Source: Zeaxanthinibacter enoshimensis (lineage in GTDB: Bacteria; Bacteroidota; Bacteroidia; Flavobacteriales; Flavobacteriaceae). Taken from it: a stretch of DNA of 64,000 nucleotides. The translations under genes and the position numbers were made by a program. Location: the NCBI RefSeq assembly GCF_004362865.1, contig NZ_SNYI01000001.1, positions 682,001 to 746,000 on the forward strand, given 5' to 3'. This document shows, piece by piece, positions 27,052-35,546 of this stretch (position 1 is its first letter; each line of letters begins with the position of its first letter). The notes under the pieces are model-generated. The model saw only the letters and a program-made list of their open reading frames with translations. It made no database searches and was not told the DNA's origin.

Positions 27052-27984
27052 ATGATGAATTTCCTATTAATCCCGATCGTAATATTCGGGATACTGCTGT
27101 TACTCTCTTCCTTCTTCGTTGTAAAACAACAAACCGCCGTGATCGTGGAACGATTTGGGCGTTTCCAGAGTATCCGGAATTCGGGCTTACAGATGAAAAT
27201 ACCCCTTGTAGATCGTATTGCCGGGAAGGTAAGTTTAAAGATTCAGCAGCTTGACGTGATCGTCGAAACAAAAACCCGGGACGATGTTTTCGTAAAACTT
27301 AAGATCTCCGTACAGTACGTGGTGATTCGCAGCAAGGTATACGAAGCCTTTTACAAACTGGAGTATCCCCATGAGCAGATCACATCTTACGTATTCGACG
27401 TAGTCCGGGCAGAAGTGCCCAAAATGAAACTGGATGATGTCTTTGTGAAAAAGGATGACATTGCTATAGCCGTTAAAGCAGAACTACAGGATGCCATGCT
27501 CGATTACGGTTACGATATCATAAAGACCCTGGTCACGGATATTGACCCGGATGCCCAGGTGAAGTCGGCCATGAACCGTATCAACGCTTCTGAGCGTGAG
27601 AAGATCGCGGCTCAGTTTGAAGGAGATGCGGCCAGGATCCTTATCGTGGAAAAGGCCAAAGCCGAAGCAGAAAGTAAGCGTCTCCAGGGACAGGGTATTG
27701 CGGACCAGCGGCGCGAGATCGCGAGGGGACTGGAAGAATCTGTGGAAGTACTGAATAAAGTAGGTATTAATTCGCAGGAAGCTTCAGCACTCATCGTGGT
27801 GACCCAACATTACGATACACTTCAATCTATAGGCGAAGCCACTAATACTAATCTCATTCTTCTTCCAAATTCGCCCCAGGCAGGCAGCGATATGCTCAAC
27901 AATATGGTCGCTTCTTTTACAGCCAGTAACCAGATAGGCGAGGCCATGAAGCGACAGAAATCCAACAAGGACAAAAAGGAATAA
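27052..27984 (+). CDS. SPFH/Band 7 (stomatin/QmcA-like) protein
   Basis: A 310-residue protein with one N-terminal membrane helix (about residues 4-23) and then a stomatin-type SPFH domain (QQTAVIVERFGRF at about 26-38, FVKLKISVQYVV, YDIIKTLVTDIDPD). A helical Ala/Glu/Lys-rich segment follows (EREKIAAQFEGDAARILIVE). Such proteins oligomerise on the membrane and organise microdomains or protease access; no NfeD partner is adjacent. A strong terminator follows the stop closely. Confidence 0.92.
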   Translation: MMNFLLIPIVIFGILLLLSSFFVVKQQTAVIVERFGRFQSIRNSGLQMKIPLVDRIAGKVSLKIQQLDVIVETKTRDDVFVKLKISVQYVVIRSKVYEAFYKLEYPHEQITSYVFDVVRAEVPKMKLDDVFVKKDDIAIAVKAELQDAMLDYGYDIIKTLVTDIDPDAQVKSAMNRINASEREKIAAQFEGDAARILIVEKAKAEAESKRLQGQGIADQRREIARGLEESVEVLNKVGINSQEASALIVVTQHYDTLQSIGEATNTNLILLPNSPQAGSDMLNNMVASFTASNQIGEAMKRQKSNKDKKE

Positions 27985-27988
27985 TAAA

Positions 27989-28023
27989 AAAGACCTTTAG
28001 GTATATTATACTTAAAGGTCTTT
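27989..28023. terminator. Strong bidirectional terminator
   Basis: AAAGACCTTTA pairs with TAAAGGTCTTT (11 bp), with A-rich and T-rich flanks. It separates the SPFH gene from the convergent DUF6327/holin/YtxH cluster. Confidence 0.9.
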
Positions 28024-28048
28024 CTGTATTTATTTCTAAACCACCTGT

Positions 28049-28270
28049 TTAACTCACTTTTTTCAAAAATTTCCTGGCCACAAGCGTGGCAAAAACTTTC
28101 TGGATGAGACCTCCCATTCCGCCCAGCAAGCTGGTCGGGTATAACTGGGTTTTCACATTCTTATAACTCAATTTCAGGTTTTCCCGGTCTATCGCGCGTT
28201 GTAACTCCAGGATCTTGAGATCGTGGTTGATTTCAGCCAGGGATTCATATCGTTTAGACATATCAGTCAT
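28049..28270 (-). CDS. Small protein, probable DUF6327 family
   Basis: A product of 73 residues from ATG 28270, or 70 from ATG 28261. The N-terminal half is charged and helical (RYESLAEINHDLKILELQRA), followed by LSYKNVKTQLYPTSLLGGMGG and a basic hydrophobic tail (VARKFLKK). From memory it matches DUF6327 proteins, which follow holin-like and YtxH genes in Flavobacteriia. It overlaps the upstream holin-like stop by a few bases if the first ATG is used, so translation is probably coupled. Function is unknown. Confidence 0.7.
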   Translation of the reverse strand: MTDMSKRYESLAEINHDLKILELQRAIDRENLKLSYKNVKTQLYPTSLLGGMGGLIQKVFATLVARKFLKKVS

Positions 28271-28610
28271 CAAAATAAAATTCAGAAAATTTCTTAAGCA
28301 GCGGCTTGTTGATCCGGTCCCGGACAAGGTAAAACAGTATTCCTACCAACAGGTAGAAACCACCCACCACCAGGAACCCCTGGAAAGTGTTATCAAGGGC
28401 CTGTCCTATTCCGTAGGAAGCCGCGAGTGAAAGGAATAACAAGGCAATGAAAGCAATGACCCCGACGATCAGCATTTTAGAGAAGGACATTACTGCCTGC
28501 ATCAGGAATTTAAATGCCTTAAGCTTGTAATATTCTGCGCTCGTATCTATGTAAGAGCGTGCGGTCCGGTCAGCTTCTGCTATATTATCCTTAAGTTCTT
28601 CGAAAGCCAT
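28263..28610 (-). CDS. Phage-holin-like (Holin-X type) membrane protein
   Basis: A 115-residue protein with an amphipathic N-terminal helix (FEELKDNIAEADRTARSYID) and two membrane helices (about residues 45-69 and 79-98). The end is basic then acidic (RDRINKPLLKKFSEFYFDD). This is the layout of the 'phage holin family' proteins that occur outside prophages in many Bacteroidota. There is no phage context here, so lysis is not implied. It sits 6 bp after ytxH, in an envelope-stress-like cluster. Confidence 0.82.
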   Translation of the reverse strand: MAFEELKDNIAEADRTARSYIDTSAEYYKLKAFKFLMQAVMSFSKMLIVGVIAFIALLFLSLAASYGIGQALDNTFQGFLVVGGFYLLVGILFYLVRDRINKPLLKKFSEFYFDD

Positions 28611-28616
28611 GCTTTA

Positions 28617-28946
28617 TTATTTCTGCAATTCTGCATTCTTTTTGCGTAGATCGGCCAGTTTTCTCTCCAGGGTAGCGATGATATCATCAGCTTTGTAGCT
28701 CATGGTAGAGATAGTCTCGTCCAACCTGCGATCAAAATCAGCTTTCTTGGCGTCTGCGGTCTTGGTCAGTTCATCTGCTGCCTTATGTAAGCGTACATTA
28801 AGGTCATCGCGGGTTTTAAGGGCACTGTCCTTAAGTCTCTTCCTGGTCTCTTCTCCTTTATCAGGAGCATAAAGAATACCGGCGATTCCGCCTATTGCAG
28901 CTCCTGTTAATAAAGCCAGTAATACATTTCCACTATTGTTATTCAT
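28617..28946 (-). CDS. YtxH domain-containing protein
   Basis: I choose the ATG at 28946 (MNNNSGNVLLALLTG); the frame is open to 28988. The 109-residue product has the YtxH signature: one glycine-rich membrane helix with GAAIGGIAGILYAPDKGEETR, then a Lys/Asp-rich helical tail that may form a coiled coil. It is first in the ytxH-holin-DUF6327 cluster. Members are often stress-induced; the molecular role is unknown. Confidence 0.87.
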   Translation of the reverse strand: MNNNSGNVLLALLTGAAIGGIAGILYAPDKGEETRKRLKDSALKTRDDLNVRLHKAADELTKTADAKKADFDRRLDETISTMSYKADDIIATLERKLADLRKKNAELQK

Positions 28947-29219
28947 GATCAGTAATTTTTTATGGTTAATACTCCTTTTTTCGAACATTTAAGATACGAC
29001 TAAAAAGGAAAGAATGTGTGAAGTCGCAGTTATTAATTTTATGTTTATAACTGATCCTCAACATCTTCCCGTATGTACTTATGTTCATTGATGACAATGT
29101 AGGCACAAACCTCCAGCTGTATTAACCATATCCAATGAAAAACTATCGGAAAACCACGAATAACAGTTTAATCGCCAAAAGCTGGCTAGATTAAGCGCGT
29201 TAAGCTGCTTTTAAAGCAT
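28947..29219. other. Intergenic region between ytxH and glnS
   Basis: No convincing reading frame or RNA gene. The ytxH promoter is expected at 28950-29010; the minus strand there has TATCTTAA, a poor -7 match. The remainder shows no structure I can name, apart from the terminator at its right edge. Confidence 0.5.
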
Positions 29220-29243
29220 AAAAAAAGGATCCCGGGGGATCCT
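29220..29243 (-). terminator. Rho-independent terminator after glnS
   Basis: Minus strand: AGGATCC pairs with GGATCCT around a 4-nt loop and is followed by a T run. It lies 28 nt past the glnS stop. Confidence 0.88.
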
Positions 29244-29271
29244 GTTTGTTTTTAATTAATCGTGTAGGAAA

Positions 29272-30957
29272 CTAATCCTGGTCCTTTAATTTGGCCCAGG
29301 TGTCCCGCAGTGGCACTGTCCTGTTAAAGACCAAAGCACCGGCCTTGCTATCCGTGTCTATATTAAAATACCCCAGTCTCTGGAACTGGAAGCGTTCCCC
29401 CGGCTCCGCGCCTTTAAGACTTGGTTCTATATAAGCGGTCACCACTTTAAGAGAATCCGGATTAATAAATTCCATAAAATCCCTGTCCTTTACAGCGTCC
29501 GGGGTTTCGTGGCTGAACAGCCGGTCGTACAGGCGAACCTCGGCCGGGATAGCATGGGCCACAGAAACCCAGTGCAGGGTTCCTTTGACCTTTCTGAGAC
29601 TTTCCTCTGTTCCGCTACCACTCTTACTTTTCGGGTCATAGGTACATTGGATCTCTGTAATATTCCCATCGGTATCTTTGGTGCAGGATTCGGCTTTAAT
29701 GATGTAACCGTTCTTGAGCCTGACTTCCCCTCCCAGCTTCAGCCGGAAAAATTTGCGATTAGCCTCTTCCTTAAAATCGTCTTTCTCGATGTATAATTCC
29801 CTGGAAAATGGAACTTCCCGCTCCCCGGCCCCCGGGTCCTCAGGGTTATTCTCAGCAGTCAGCCATTCCTCCTGCCCTTCCGGGTAATTGGTAATAACCA
29901 GTTTAACTGGGTCCAATACCGCCATAACCCGGGGGGCGATCTGGTTCAGGTGCTCCCGCACATGGAATTCGAGCAGGCTTACATCCACCACGTTCTCTCT
30001 TTTTGCAATACCAATGGTATCCGCAAAGTTTCTGATCGACTCCGGGGTATAGCCCCTTCGTCTCAATCCGGAAATGGTAGGCATCCTGGGATCATCCCAA
30101 CTTTTCACAATTCCACGGTTTACCAATTCCAGGAGCTTGCGCTTACTGACTACGGTGTGGCTCAGATTACGCCTGGCAAATTCACGCTGTTTTGGCCGCA
30201 CCCTGCCCTCTTCCACCACCTGGTCCAGGAACCAGTTGTACAATTCCCGGTGGGGAGCGAATTCGAGCGTACACAATGAATGTGAGACCGATTCTATATA
30301 ATCACTCTCCCCGTGCGTCCAGTCGTACATTGGGTAAATACACCAATCGGTATTTGTGCGATGGTGAGGTTTATGTAATACGCGATACATGATTGGATCG
30401 CGCATCAGCATATTCGTGGCTGCCATATCGATCTTCGCCCGGAGCACATGGGTGCCTTCCCCGTGTTTCCCGGCTTTCATCTCCTCGAACAACTGCAGGT
30501 TCTCCTCTACAGACCGGTTCCGGTACGGGCTGTCCGTACCAGGTTCAGTCGGGGTTCCCTTTTGTTCAGCCATAGCTTCAGACGACTGGCTGTCTATATA
30601 AGCCTTACCTTCCTTGATGAGCATTACCGCCCATTCGTACAACTGCTGGAAATAATCGGATGCATAACACTCCTTGTCCCATTGAAATCCAAGCCACTCC
30701 ACATCGGAGCGGATGGCTTCTACATATTCTTTTTCCTCCTTGGAAGGGTTGGTGTCATCAAAGCGAAGATTCACCGGTGCATCGTACCTGAGGCCTAATC
30801 CGAAATTAAGGCAGATAGAGCTGGCGTGGCCTATATGGAGATAACCATTGGGTTCCGGGGGAAACCTGAACCGGAGATCATTCTTTGAAAAGCCTTTCTC
30901 CAGGTCTTCTTCTATGATGTGTTCTATAAAATTCAGCGAGCGTGGCGCGTCTTTCAT
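29272..30957 (-). CDS. glnS: Glutamine--tRNA ligase
   Basis: A 561-residue class I synthetase, about the length of the E. coli enzyme. Signatures are RFPPEPNGYLHIGHAS (HIGH motif) near residue 40, RFDDTNPSKE, and the KMSKS-type loop VVSKRKL. The C-terminal beta-barrel anticodon-binding domains (EVRLYDRLF to GYFNIDTDS) are complete, and I see no extra fused domain. It attaches Gln to tRNA-Gln. The promoter box is at 30977-30984 and the terminator at 29220-29243, so it is monocistronic. Confidence 0.97.
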   Translation of the reverse strand: MKDAPRSLNFIEHIIEEDLEKGFSKNDLRFRFPPEPNGYLHIGHASSICLNFGLGLRYDAPVNLRFDDTNPSKEEKEYVEAIRSDVEWLGFQWDKECYASDYFQQLYEWAVMLIKEGKAYIDSQSSEAMAEQKGTPTEPGTDSPYRNRSVEENLQLFEEMKAGKHGEGTHVLRAKIDMAATNMLMRDPIMYRVLHKPHHRTNTDWCIYPMYDWTHGESDYIESVSHSLCTLEFAPHRELYNWFLDQVVEEGRVRPKQREFARRNLSHTVVSKRKLLELVNRGIVKSWDDPRMPTISGLRRRGYTPESIRNFADTIGIAKRENVVDVSLLEFHVREHLNQIAPRVMAVLDPVKLVITNYPEGQEEWLTAENNPEDPGAGEREVPFSRELYIEKDDFKEEANRKFFRLKLGGEVRLKNGYIIKAESCTKDTDGNITEIQCTYDPKSKSGSGTEESLRKVKGTLHWVSVAHAIPAEVRLYDRLFSHETPDAVKDRDFMEFINPDSLKVVTAYIEPSLKGAEPGERFQFQRLGYFNIDTDSKAGALVFNRTVPLRDTWAKLKDQD

Positions 30958-30976
30958 AAGCTATATTTTCAAGCTG

Positions 30977-30984
30977 CAAAGTTA
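30977..30984 (-). promoter_or_regulatory. -7 promoter box TAACTTTG for glnS
   Basis: The minus strand reads TAACTTTG, an exact TAnnTTTG match ending 19 nt before the glnS ATG. Confidence 0.65.
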
Positions 30985-31040
30985 GCAAAATTGCGTTCAT
31001 ACCGCCCATAATTAAAGCCGCAGCCTACAAGAATCGCGAT

Positions 31041-31106
31041 TTCACAACATAAATCTACCGTACTACAACATTAAATTCCCCGCACTTCGATTAAATGGCA
31101 TATTTG
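31041..31106 (+). promoter_or_regulatory. Direct-repeat promoter element (copy 3 of 4) for the 31227-47143 operon
   Basis: TTCACAACA (31041-31049) and ACTACAACA (31062-31070) start 21 bp apart. CATATTTG (31099-31106), one base from the -7 consensus, begins 37 bp after the second copy starts. The predicted leader to the ATG at 31227 is about 114 nt. Geometry is the same as at 2610, 8937 and 47265. Confidence 0.62.
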
Positions 31107-31226
31107 TTAGGTATACAGGCAGCCGCAGATTACATCTCCCCAACTGCGATTAATGTACTGTTTGTTCAGAATCAGACAATTGATCAAAATATCCTAGTAA
31201 ACGGTAGTCCCAAACTACAAGCCGAT

Positions 31227-33491
31227 ATGAAACAAATTCTACGATACAAATTCCGTTTCTTCTTCAGTATACTGTTGTTCTGCAGTGGCATGCTTGCATC
31301 TGCCCAGACCCTGAAGAAGCCGGAAGCAGCTCCCAACCAGTCTCCGCCTCCCGGTTCCAGCCCTTGGGTACAAGCCTGTGCATCGGGTTCGTTCAACGAT
31401 TACTGGGTGAACTTTACATGGAGTCCGCCCCTGGTGAACTCCTCCAACGAATTTATCCTGGAGCTTTCCGATGCCAATGGTGATTTTACCGACCCGGTGG
31501 AATTAGCCAGGGATGGCAGCAAGAATACGGTGTTCGATTTCTTTTTCCAATTCCAGGTTCCGCCGGATACCCGGGGAGAGAACTACCGCTTCCGCGTCAG
31601 GAGTACTAGTCCCGCTTTAACCAGTCCGCCTTCTGATCCACACCCGATGTATTACCTGTCAGTTAATTCAGGAATAAAGATCCGTCAGCAGGGTGAGGAT
31701 GATTTCGGGAATGGTTCGGCACAGATCTGTGACGGCAACTCTATCACCCTGGAAGTTTACGACCTGGCCAATTCCGGGGATTATCAATACAACTGGTACC
31801 GGAGTGGAACCCTTCTCGCAGAAAAATCTGATCGTATTACGGTGACCACAGCAGGGATGTATAATGCAGAGATAGATTACGGTGCATGTTCGGGATCTGG
31901 TAACACCTTGTCTAATATTATGGATATCACGGTGGGCAGCAGTCTTGGTATTGCCATCAACCCACCCGCCAAAACAGATCTCTGCGAGGGAGACGTACAG
32001 GCTTTGGAAGCCAACATCAGCGGCAGCGGGCTTACGTATATCTGGTACAAGGACGGAACTCCTGTCACCTCACCGACAATAGATGACCATATATATACTG
32101 TAGATGCTTCCGTAACTAATTTTGAAGGAGATTACCAGGTAGAAGTATACGGGCCTGGAGCCTGTGTGGAAAGATCATCGCCGGTTTCTATAACCAATGC
32201 CGGGAATGTTACCGCTTCCCGGGATAATGACCCGGAGCTGGTCATCCTTCCGGGGAACAGCGTAACACTGAATGTAAGTACTAATGCCAGTAATCCAAGC
32301 TATCAATGGTACCGGAATGGTACTGTCATCAGCGGTGCAACCACGAATTCCTATACCATAAACGATGTTGCAGATGAAGGTGATTATTATGCCGAGGTGA
32401 CCCAGACCGGGGGAGCCTGTGCATCGGCTACCGCCACATCAGAAATAACTACCGTTATCGCGCCCGTCTCTTTCGAGATCGTAACGGATCATATCGGCAG
32501 TTATACTGCCTGTGATAATACAAGTACGGCCCTTGAGGTGTCAAGGATCAATGCTTTGGATGATGCCGGGAATAAAACCGACGTAACTTCCAGCCTGAGA
32601 GATTCCTTTACCTACCAGTGGTATAAGGACGGAGTGGCAATCAGTGGGGAAACCGCTGCCACCATTAGCCTTACAGACACCTCGGAAAACGGCAGTTACA
32701 CCCTTGAAGGAAATATTGATACGTATTCCAGCACCTCTTCTGCACTGGACGTACAATTGCTGGTCAATGAAACTTTGCTGATTGAAAGTACCGGCCTGGT
32801 CAGTTGTGGGGACGGAGAGATCATTACCATCAGTACGGATACGGACCTGGATGGGCAGACATTCTCCTGGACCAGGGACAACGAGGTCATCAGCAGCAGC
32901 GACCAATCCCTGAATACGACTGAACCAGGAATATACCAGTTGGTATTACAGCGCAACGGTTGTCCTTTACTCTCTAACGAAATCGTGATTTCCCCAATAG
33001 ATGAATCGCTTATCACCCTGGATCAGCCGGGATCCATTGTCTTCCCTGAAGGGAGCTCAAAAACAGTAACCGCCAGCGGGGGAGATTCTTACCAGTGGTA
33101 TGACAGTTCCAATACTGAAAGAAGCAATTCCTCCTCTATGACCTTTACGGAAGAGGGCTCTTATTTACTGGTTGCCTCAATTGGGAACTGTACTATTACC
33201 AGGTCCCTGAAAGTTGAATACCTGGACACCTTTAAAGTACCTAATGTTATTTCTGTTAATGGCGACGGAATTAACGACCAATGGGTTATCCCGAACTCTT
33301 ATTCTAACAAAGAAGAAGTAACCGTGATCATCTATAATGAAAGAGGAGAAGAGATCTTTAACCAGGCAGATTACAAGAACAACTGGCCGGAATCGACCAG
33401 GATTTTTCCAAAACAGAATATGGTCTTCTATTACAAGATCAAGAATGCGAACAGCGTATTGAAGCAAGGCACAATAACTATTATCCGATAA
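31227..33491 (+). CDS. Ig-like repeat protein with CHU_C-type C-terminus (SprC-like by position)
   Basis: I start at the ATG at 31227 because it opens a signal peptide (MKQILRYKFRFFFSILLFC...ASAQ); the frame is open to 31095. The 754-residue product has a fibronectin/Ig-like first domain, then several Ig-like domains marked by YNWYRSG, YIWYKDG, YQWYRNG and YQWYKDG. The C-terminal domain (about 670-754, VPNVISVNGDGINDQWVIPN to TITIIR) is a gliding-motility-associated type B sorting region. Position as first gene of a block followed by a PorP-like gene, SprB-repeat proteins and SprF recalls sprC of F. johnsoniae; that name is inference. The next gene starts 6 bp after its stop. Confidence 0.85.
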   Translation: MKQILRYKFRFFFSILLFCSGMLASAQTLKKPEAAPNQSPPPGSSPWVQACASGSFNDYWVNFTWSPPLVNSSNEFILELSDANGDFTDPVELARDGSKNTVFDFFFQFQVPPDTRGENYRFRVRSTSPALTSPPSDPHPMYYLSVNSGIKIRQQGEDDFGNGSAQICDGNSITLEVYDLANSGDYQYNWYRSGTLLAEKSDRITVTTAGMYNAEIDYGACSGSGNTLSNIMDITVGSSLGIAINPPAKTDLCEGDVQALEANISGSGLTYIWYKDGTPVTSPTIDDHIYTVDASVTNFEGDYQVEVYGPGACVERSSPVSITNAGNVTASRDNDPELVILPGNSVTLNVSTNASNPSYQWYRNGTVISGATTNSYTINDVADEGDYYAEVTQTGGACASATATSEITTVIAPVSFEIVTDHIGSYTACDNTSTALEVSRINALDDAGNKTDVTSSLRDSFTYQWYKDGVAISGETAATISLTDTSENGSYTLEGNIDTYSSTSSALDVQLLVNETLLIESTGLVSCGDGEIITISTDTDLDGQTFSWTRDNEVISSSDQSLNTTEPGIYQLVLQRNGCPLLSNEIVISPIDESLITLDQPGSIVFPEGSSKTVTASGGDSYQWYDSSNTERSNSSSMTFTEEGSYLLVASIGNCTITRSLKVEYLDTFKVPNVISVNGDGINDQWVIPNSYSNKEEVTVIIYNERGEEIFNQADYKNNWPESTRIFPKQNMVFYYKIKNANSVLKQGTITIIR

Positions 33492-33497
33492 CTAACA

Positions 33498-35546
33498 ATG
33501 AAAAAGGGAATCCTTTTCTTATTTCTTTGCATGGCAATTTTCAGCAGGGTGGGAGCCCAGGATGAGAGTCCGTTCATCACTTATGATGTTCCTTCCCAAA
33601 ACCTGCTGAAGTACAACCGTTTCCTTATCAACCCTACCTTTTCCACGGTCAGGGAGGATAAATCGTATTTTAACCTGCTGCACCGAAACCAATCGGTACA
33701 ATTTGACGATAATAACCAGTTGTACTTCCTGAGTTACAGCGGGCGGATCAGCGACAGGACCGGGCTTGGTCTCAGTCTTTATACCCAGCGGGAAGGACTT
33801 GTCAGCAACTACGGTGTACTGGCGAACTACGCTTACGGAATCAAGCTTAATGACAAGAGCAATTTTACTTTTGGGGCCAACGTATCTTATTACAACAGTG
33901 GTTTTGATGAGAGCAGGGCTAATTCTGTGGAGGACGATCCTTTCCTGAATGGTTTCCAGGACAATTCACTCTTATCTTTCCAGCCTGGATTCAATATATC
34001 TTACGGCAAATTCGATTTCGGGGTCTTTGCCGAAAACCTGTTCGATTACAACCTTAAGACCAATACTTCGCTAACCTCTTTTGATGAAAAGACCTTTTCC
34101 GGTCACCTGCAGTACACCCATGCTTTTGATAATGCCGGTGGGATATTGGAGGAAGGAAGGGTAATGCCCCTTGCCCGGGTAAGAAAGATGGGGGAAGAAG
34201 AACTCGCCCTTGGCGGCAGCCTTATCCTGGATCTTCCTAAACTGGGATGGTTACAGGGAGGTTATGACAGTTTCTACGGGGCTTCCGCGGGAATTGGGTT
34301 CAACCTCAACCGCAGGTTATCCCTGGGATACACTATGGAAAAAGGGTTATCCGGTAATACCGATAATTTCGGTCTTACCCACGAGATCTCTTTTGCTTAC
34401 TCCTTTACTCCTAACCTTACCGAGGACCGGGTCATGCTGGAAAACGAGCAGGATGCCCTGGTATCTTCAGAGGATGAAGAGGAAGAACTTAGTATTAGTG
34501 ATAAGGATGCAGAGATCGCAGAACTGAAAAGAAGGCTGGAAGAAAATGATGCCATCCTGGCCGAATTAGTATATAGACAGGATTCCGTCGAAAAAGCCCA
34601 GCAACAGGAACTTGAAAGACGTTTTGAAATGGTAATGCGAATGGTGCGTAATGAAACCGGAGGTAACCGCCCTGACCTGGAAGAAAAAGCCAGGCAACAA
34701 TACTTTATCAATAACGAGAGAGCGCAGGTTGCAAGCCAAGAGGAAACCAAAAGACCAACAATAATTAAACCGACCGGTATGCCTGCCGAAAAGGCACGTA
34801 AAAAGATTGAAGAAAAGCCTGTTGTTGCAGAGGTTTCGCAAGATAATATCAGTCCGGCAAAAGCTGAGCGGAAGGCTGCAAAGAGCAGGACCTTCAGGGA
34901 CCTGCAGGAAGTGGAAGAAGGATACTATGTTATTGCAAATGTTTATAAAGGCGGGAAATACATGACCAACTTTATCAGTGCCCTGCAAGCTGAAGGGATC
35001 GATGCCGGTTACATAGATAATCCCCGGAACGGGCTCAAGTATGTTTACTTACAGCGATTCAACAGCAAGGAAGAAGCGATGCGGGCTTATAATACCGGTC
35101 TGGACGGGAAATATGACGGAGATCTGTGGATCATGAATGTCGATAACCGCTATACCAATGAAGCCTATGCTGCAAATGCAAAGAAAATACAGGAGAAATC
35201 AGCCGGGTACGAGAATAATGTTCTACAGAAGAATGTTGTTGCCCGTGATAAGGTTGCTGCATCCGAAAATAAGAAAGAACCACAGCTGGGAAGGAAGGGC
35301 TCTGAATATTACATCATTGCCAATGTCTTTGCAAACCCGAACAATGCCAACAGGTTTGTTAAGCTGCTCAATTCTCAGGGACTGAGCGCGAGTTATTTCA
35401 TCAACCCAAAAAATAACTACAGGTATGTTTACCTGAAGAGACATGATTCCTGGAACAATGCACTTATCTCGTATTACACCAAACTAGATGCCTCTTATGA
35501 TGACACTATGTGGATCATGAAAGTACCGCCAAACTTGATTACTTGA
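33498..35546 (+). CDS. PorP/SprF-family barrel fused to a coiled coil and two SPOR-like domains (SprD-like by position)
   Basis: A 682-residue protein with a signal peptide ending RVGAQ and a PorP/SprF-type barrel (about residues 25-305, e.g. YNRFLINPTFSTV, SGRISDRTGLGLSLY). An acidic stretch and a coiled coil follow (about 315-390). Two SPOR-like domains lie near 470-550 (EGYYVIANVYKGGK to DLWIMNV) and 595-680 (EYYIIANVFANPNN to TMWIMKV). At twice the usual PorP/SprF length, it could place the barrel in the outer membrane and the SPOR domains on peptidoglycan. It is 6 bp after the Ig-like gene, and its TGA overlaps the next ATG (TGATG). The sprD analogy rests on gene order only. Confidence 0.85.
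   Translation: MKKGILFLFLCMAIFSRVGAQDESPFITYDVPSQNLLKYNRFLINPTFSTVREDKSYFNLLHRNQSVQFDDNNQLYFLSYSGRISDRTGLGLSLYTQREGLVSNYGVLANYAYGIKLNDKSNFTFGANVSYYNSGFDESRANSVEDDPFLNGFQDNSLLSFQPGFNISYGKFDFGVFAENLFDYNLKTNTSLTSFDEKTFSGHLQYTHAFDNAGGILEEGRVMPLARVRKMGEEELALGGSLILDLPKLGWLQGGYDSFYGASAGIGFNLNRRLSLGYTMEKGLSGNTDNFGLTHEISFAYSFTPNLTEDRVMLENEQDALVSSEDEEEELSISDKDAEIAELKRRLEENDAILAELVYRQDSVEKAQQQELERRFEMVMRMVRNETGGNRPDLEEKARQQYFINNERAQVASQEETKRPTIIKPTGMPAEKARKKIEEKPVVAEVSQDNISPAKAERKAAKSRTFRDLQEVEEGYYVIANVYKGGKYMTNFISALQAEGIDAGYIDNPRNGLKYVYLQRFNSKEEAMRAYNTGLDGKYDGDLWIMNVDNRYTNEAYAANAKKIQEKSAGYENNVLQKNVVARDKVAASENKKEPQLGRKGSEYYIIANVFANPNNANRFVKLLNSQGLSASYFINPKNNYRYVYLKRHDSWNNALISYYTKLDASYDDTMWIMKVPPNLIT

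Noticed and set aside
28263-28610. Prophage remnant suggested by the holin-like gene
   Set aside because: No other phage gene, integrase or attachment site is visible; neighbours are housekeeping or small chromosomal families, and this holin type is common outside phages.
31095-31226. N-terminal extension of the Ig-like CHU_C protein
   Set aside because: It overlaps the predicted -7 box at 31099-31106, and the ATG at 31227 gives a proper signal peptide.
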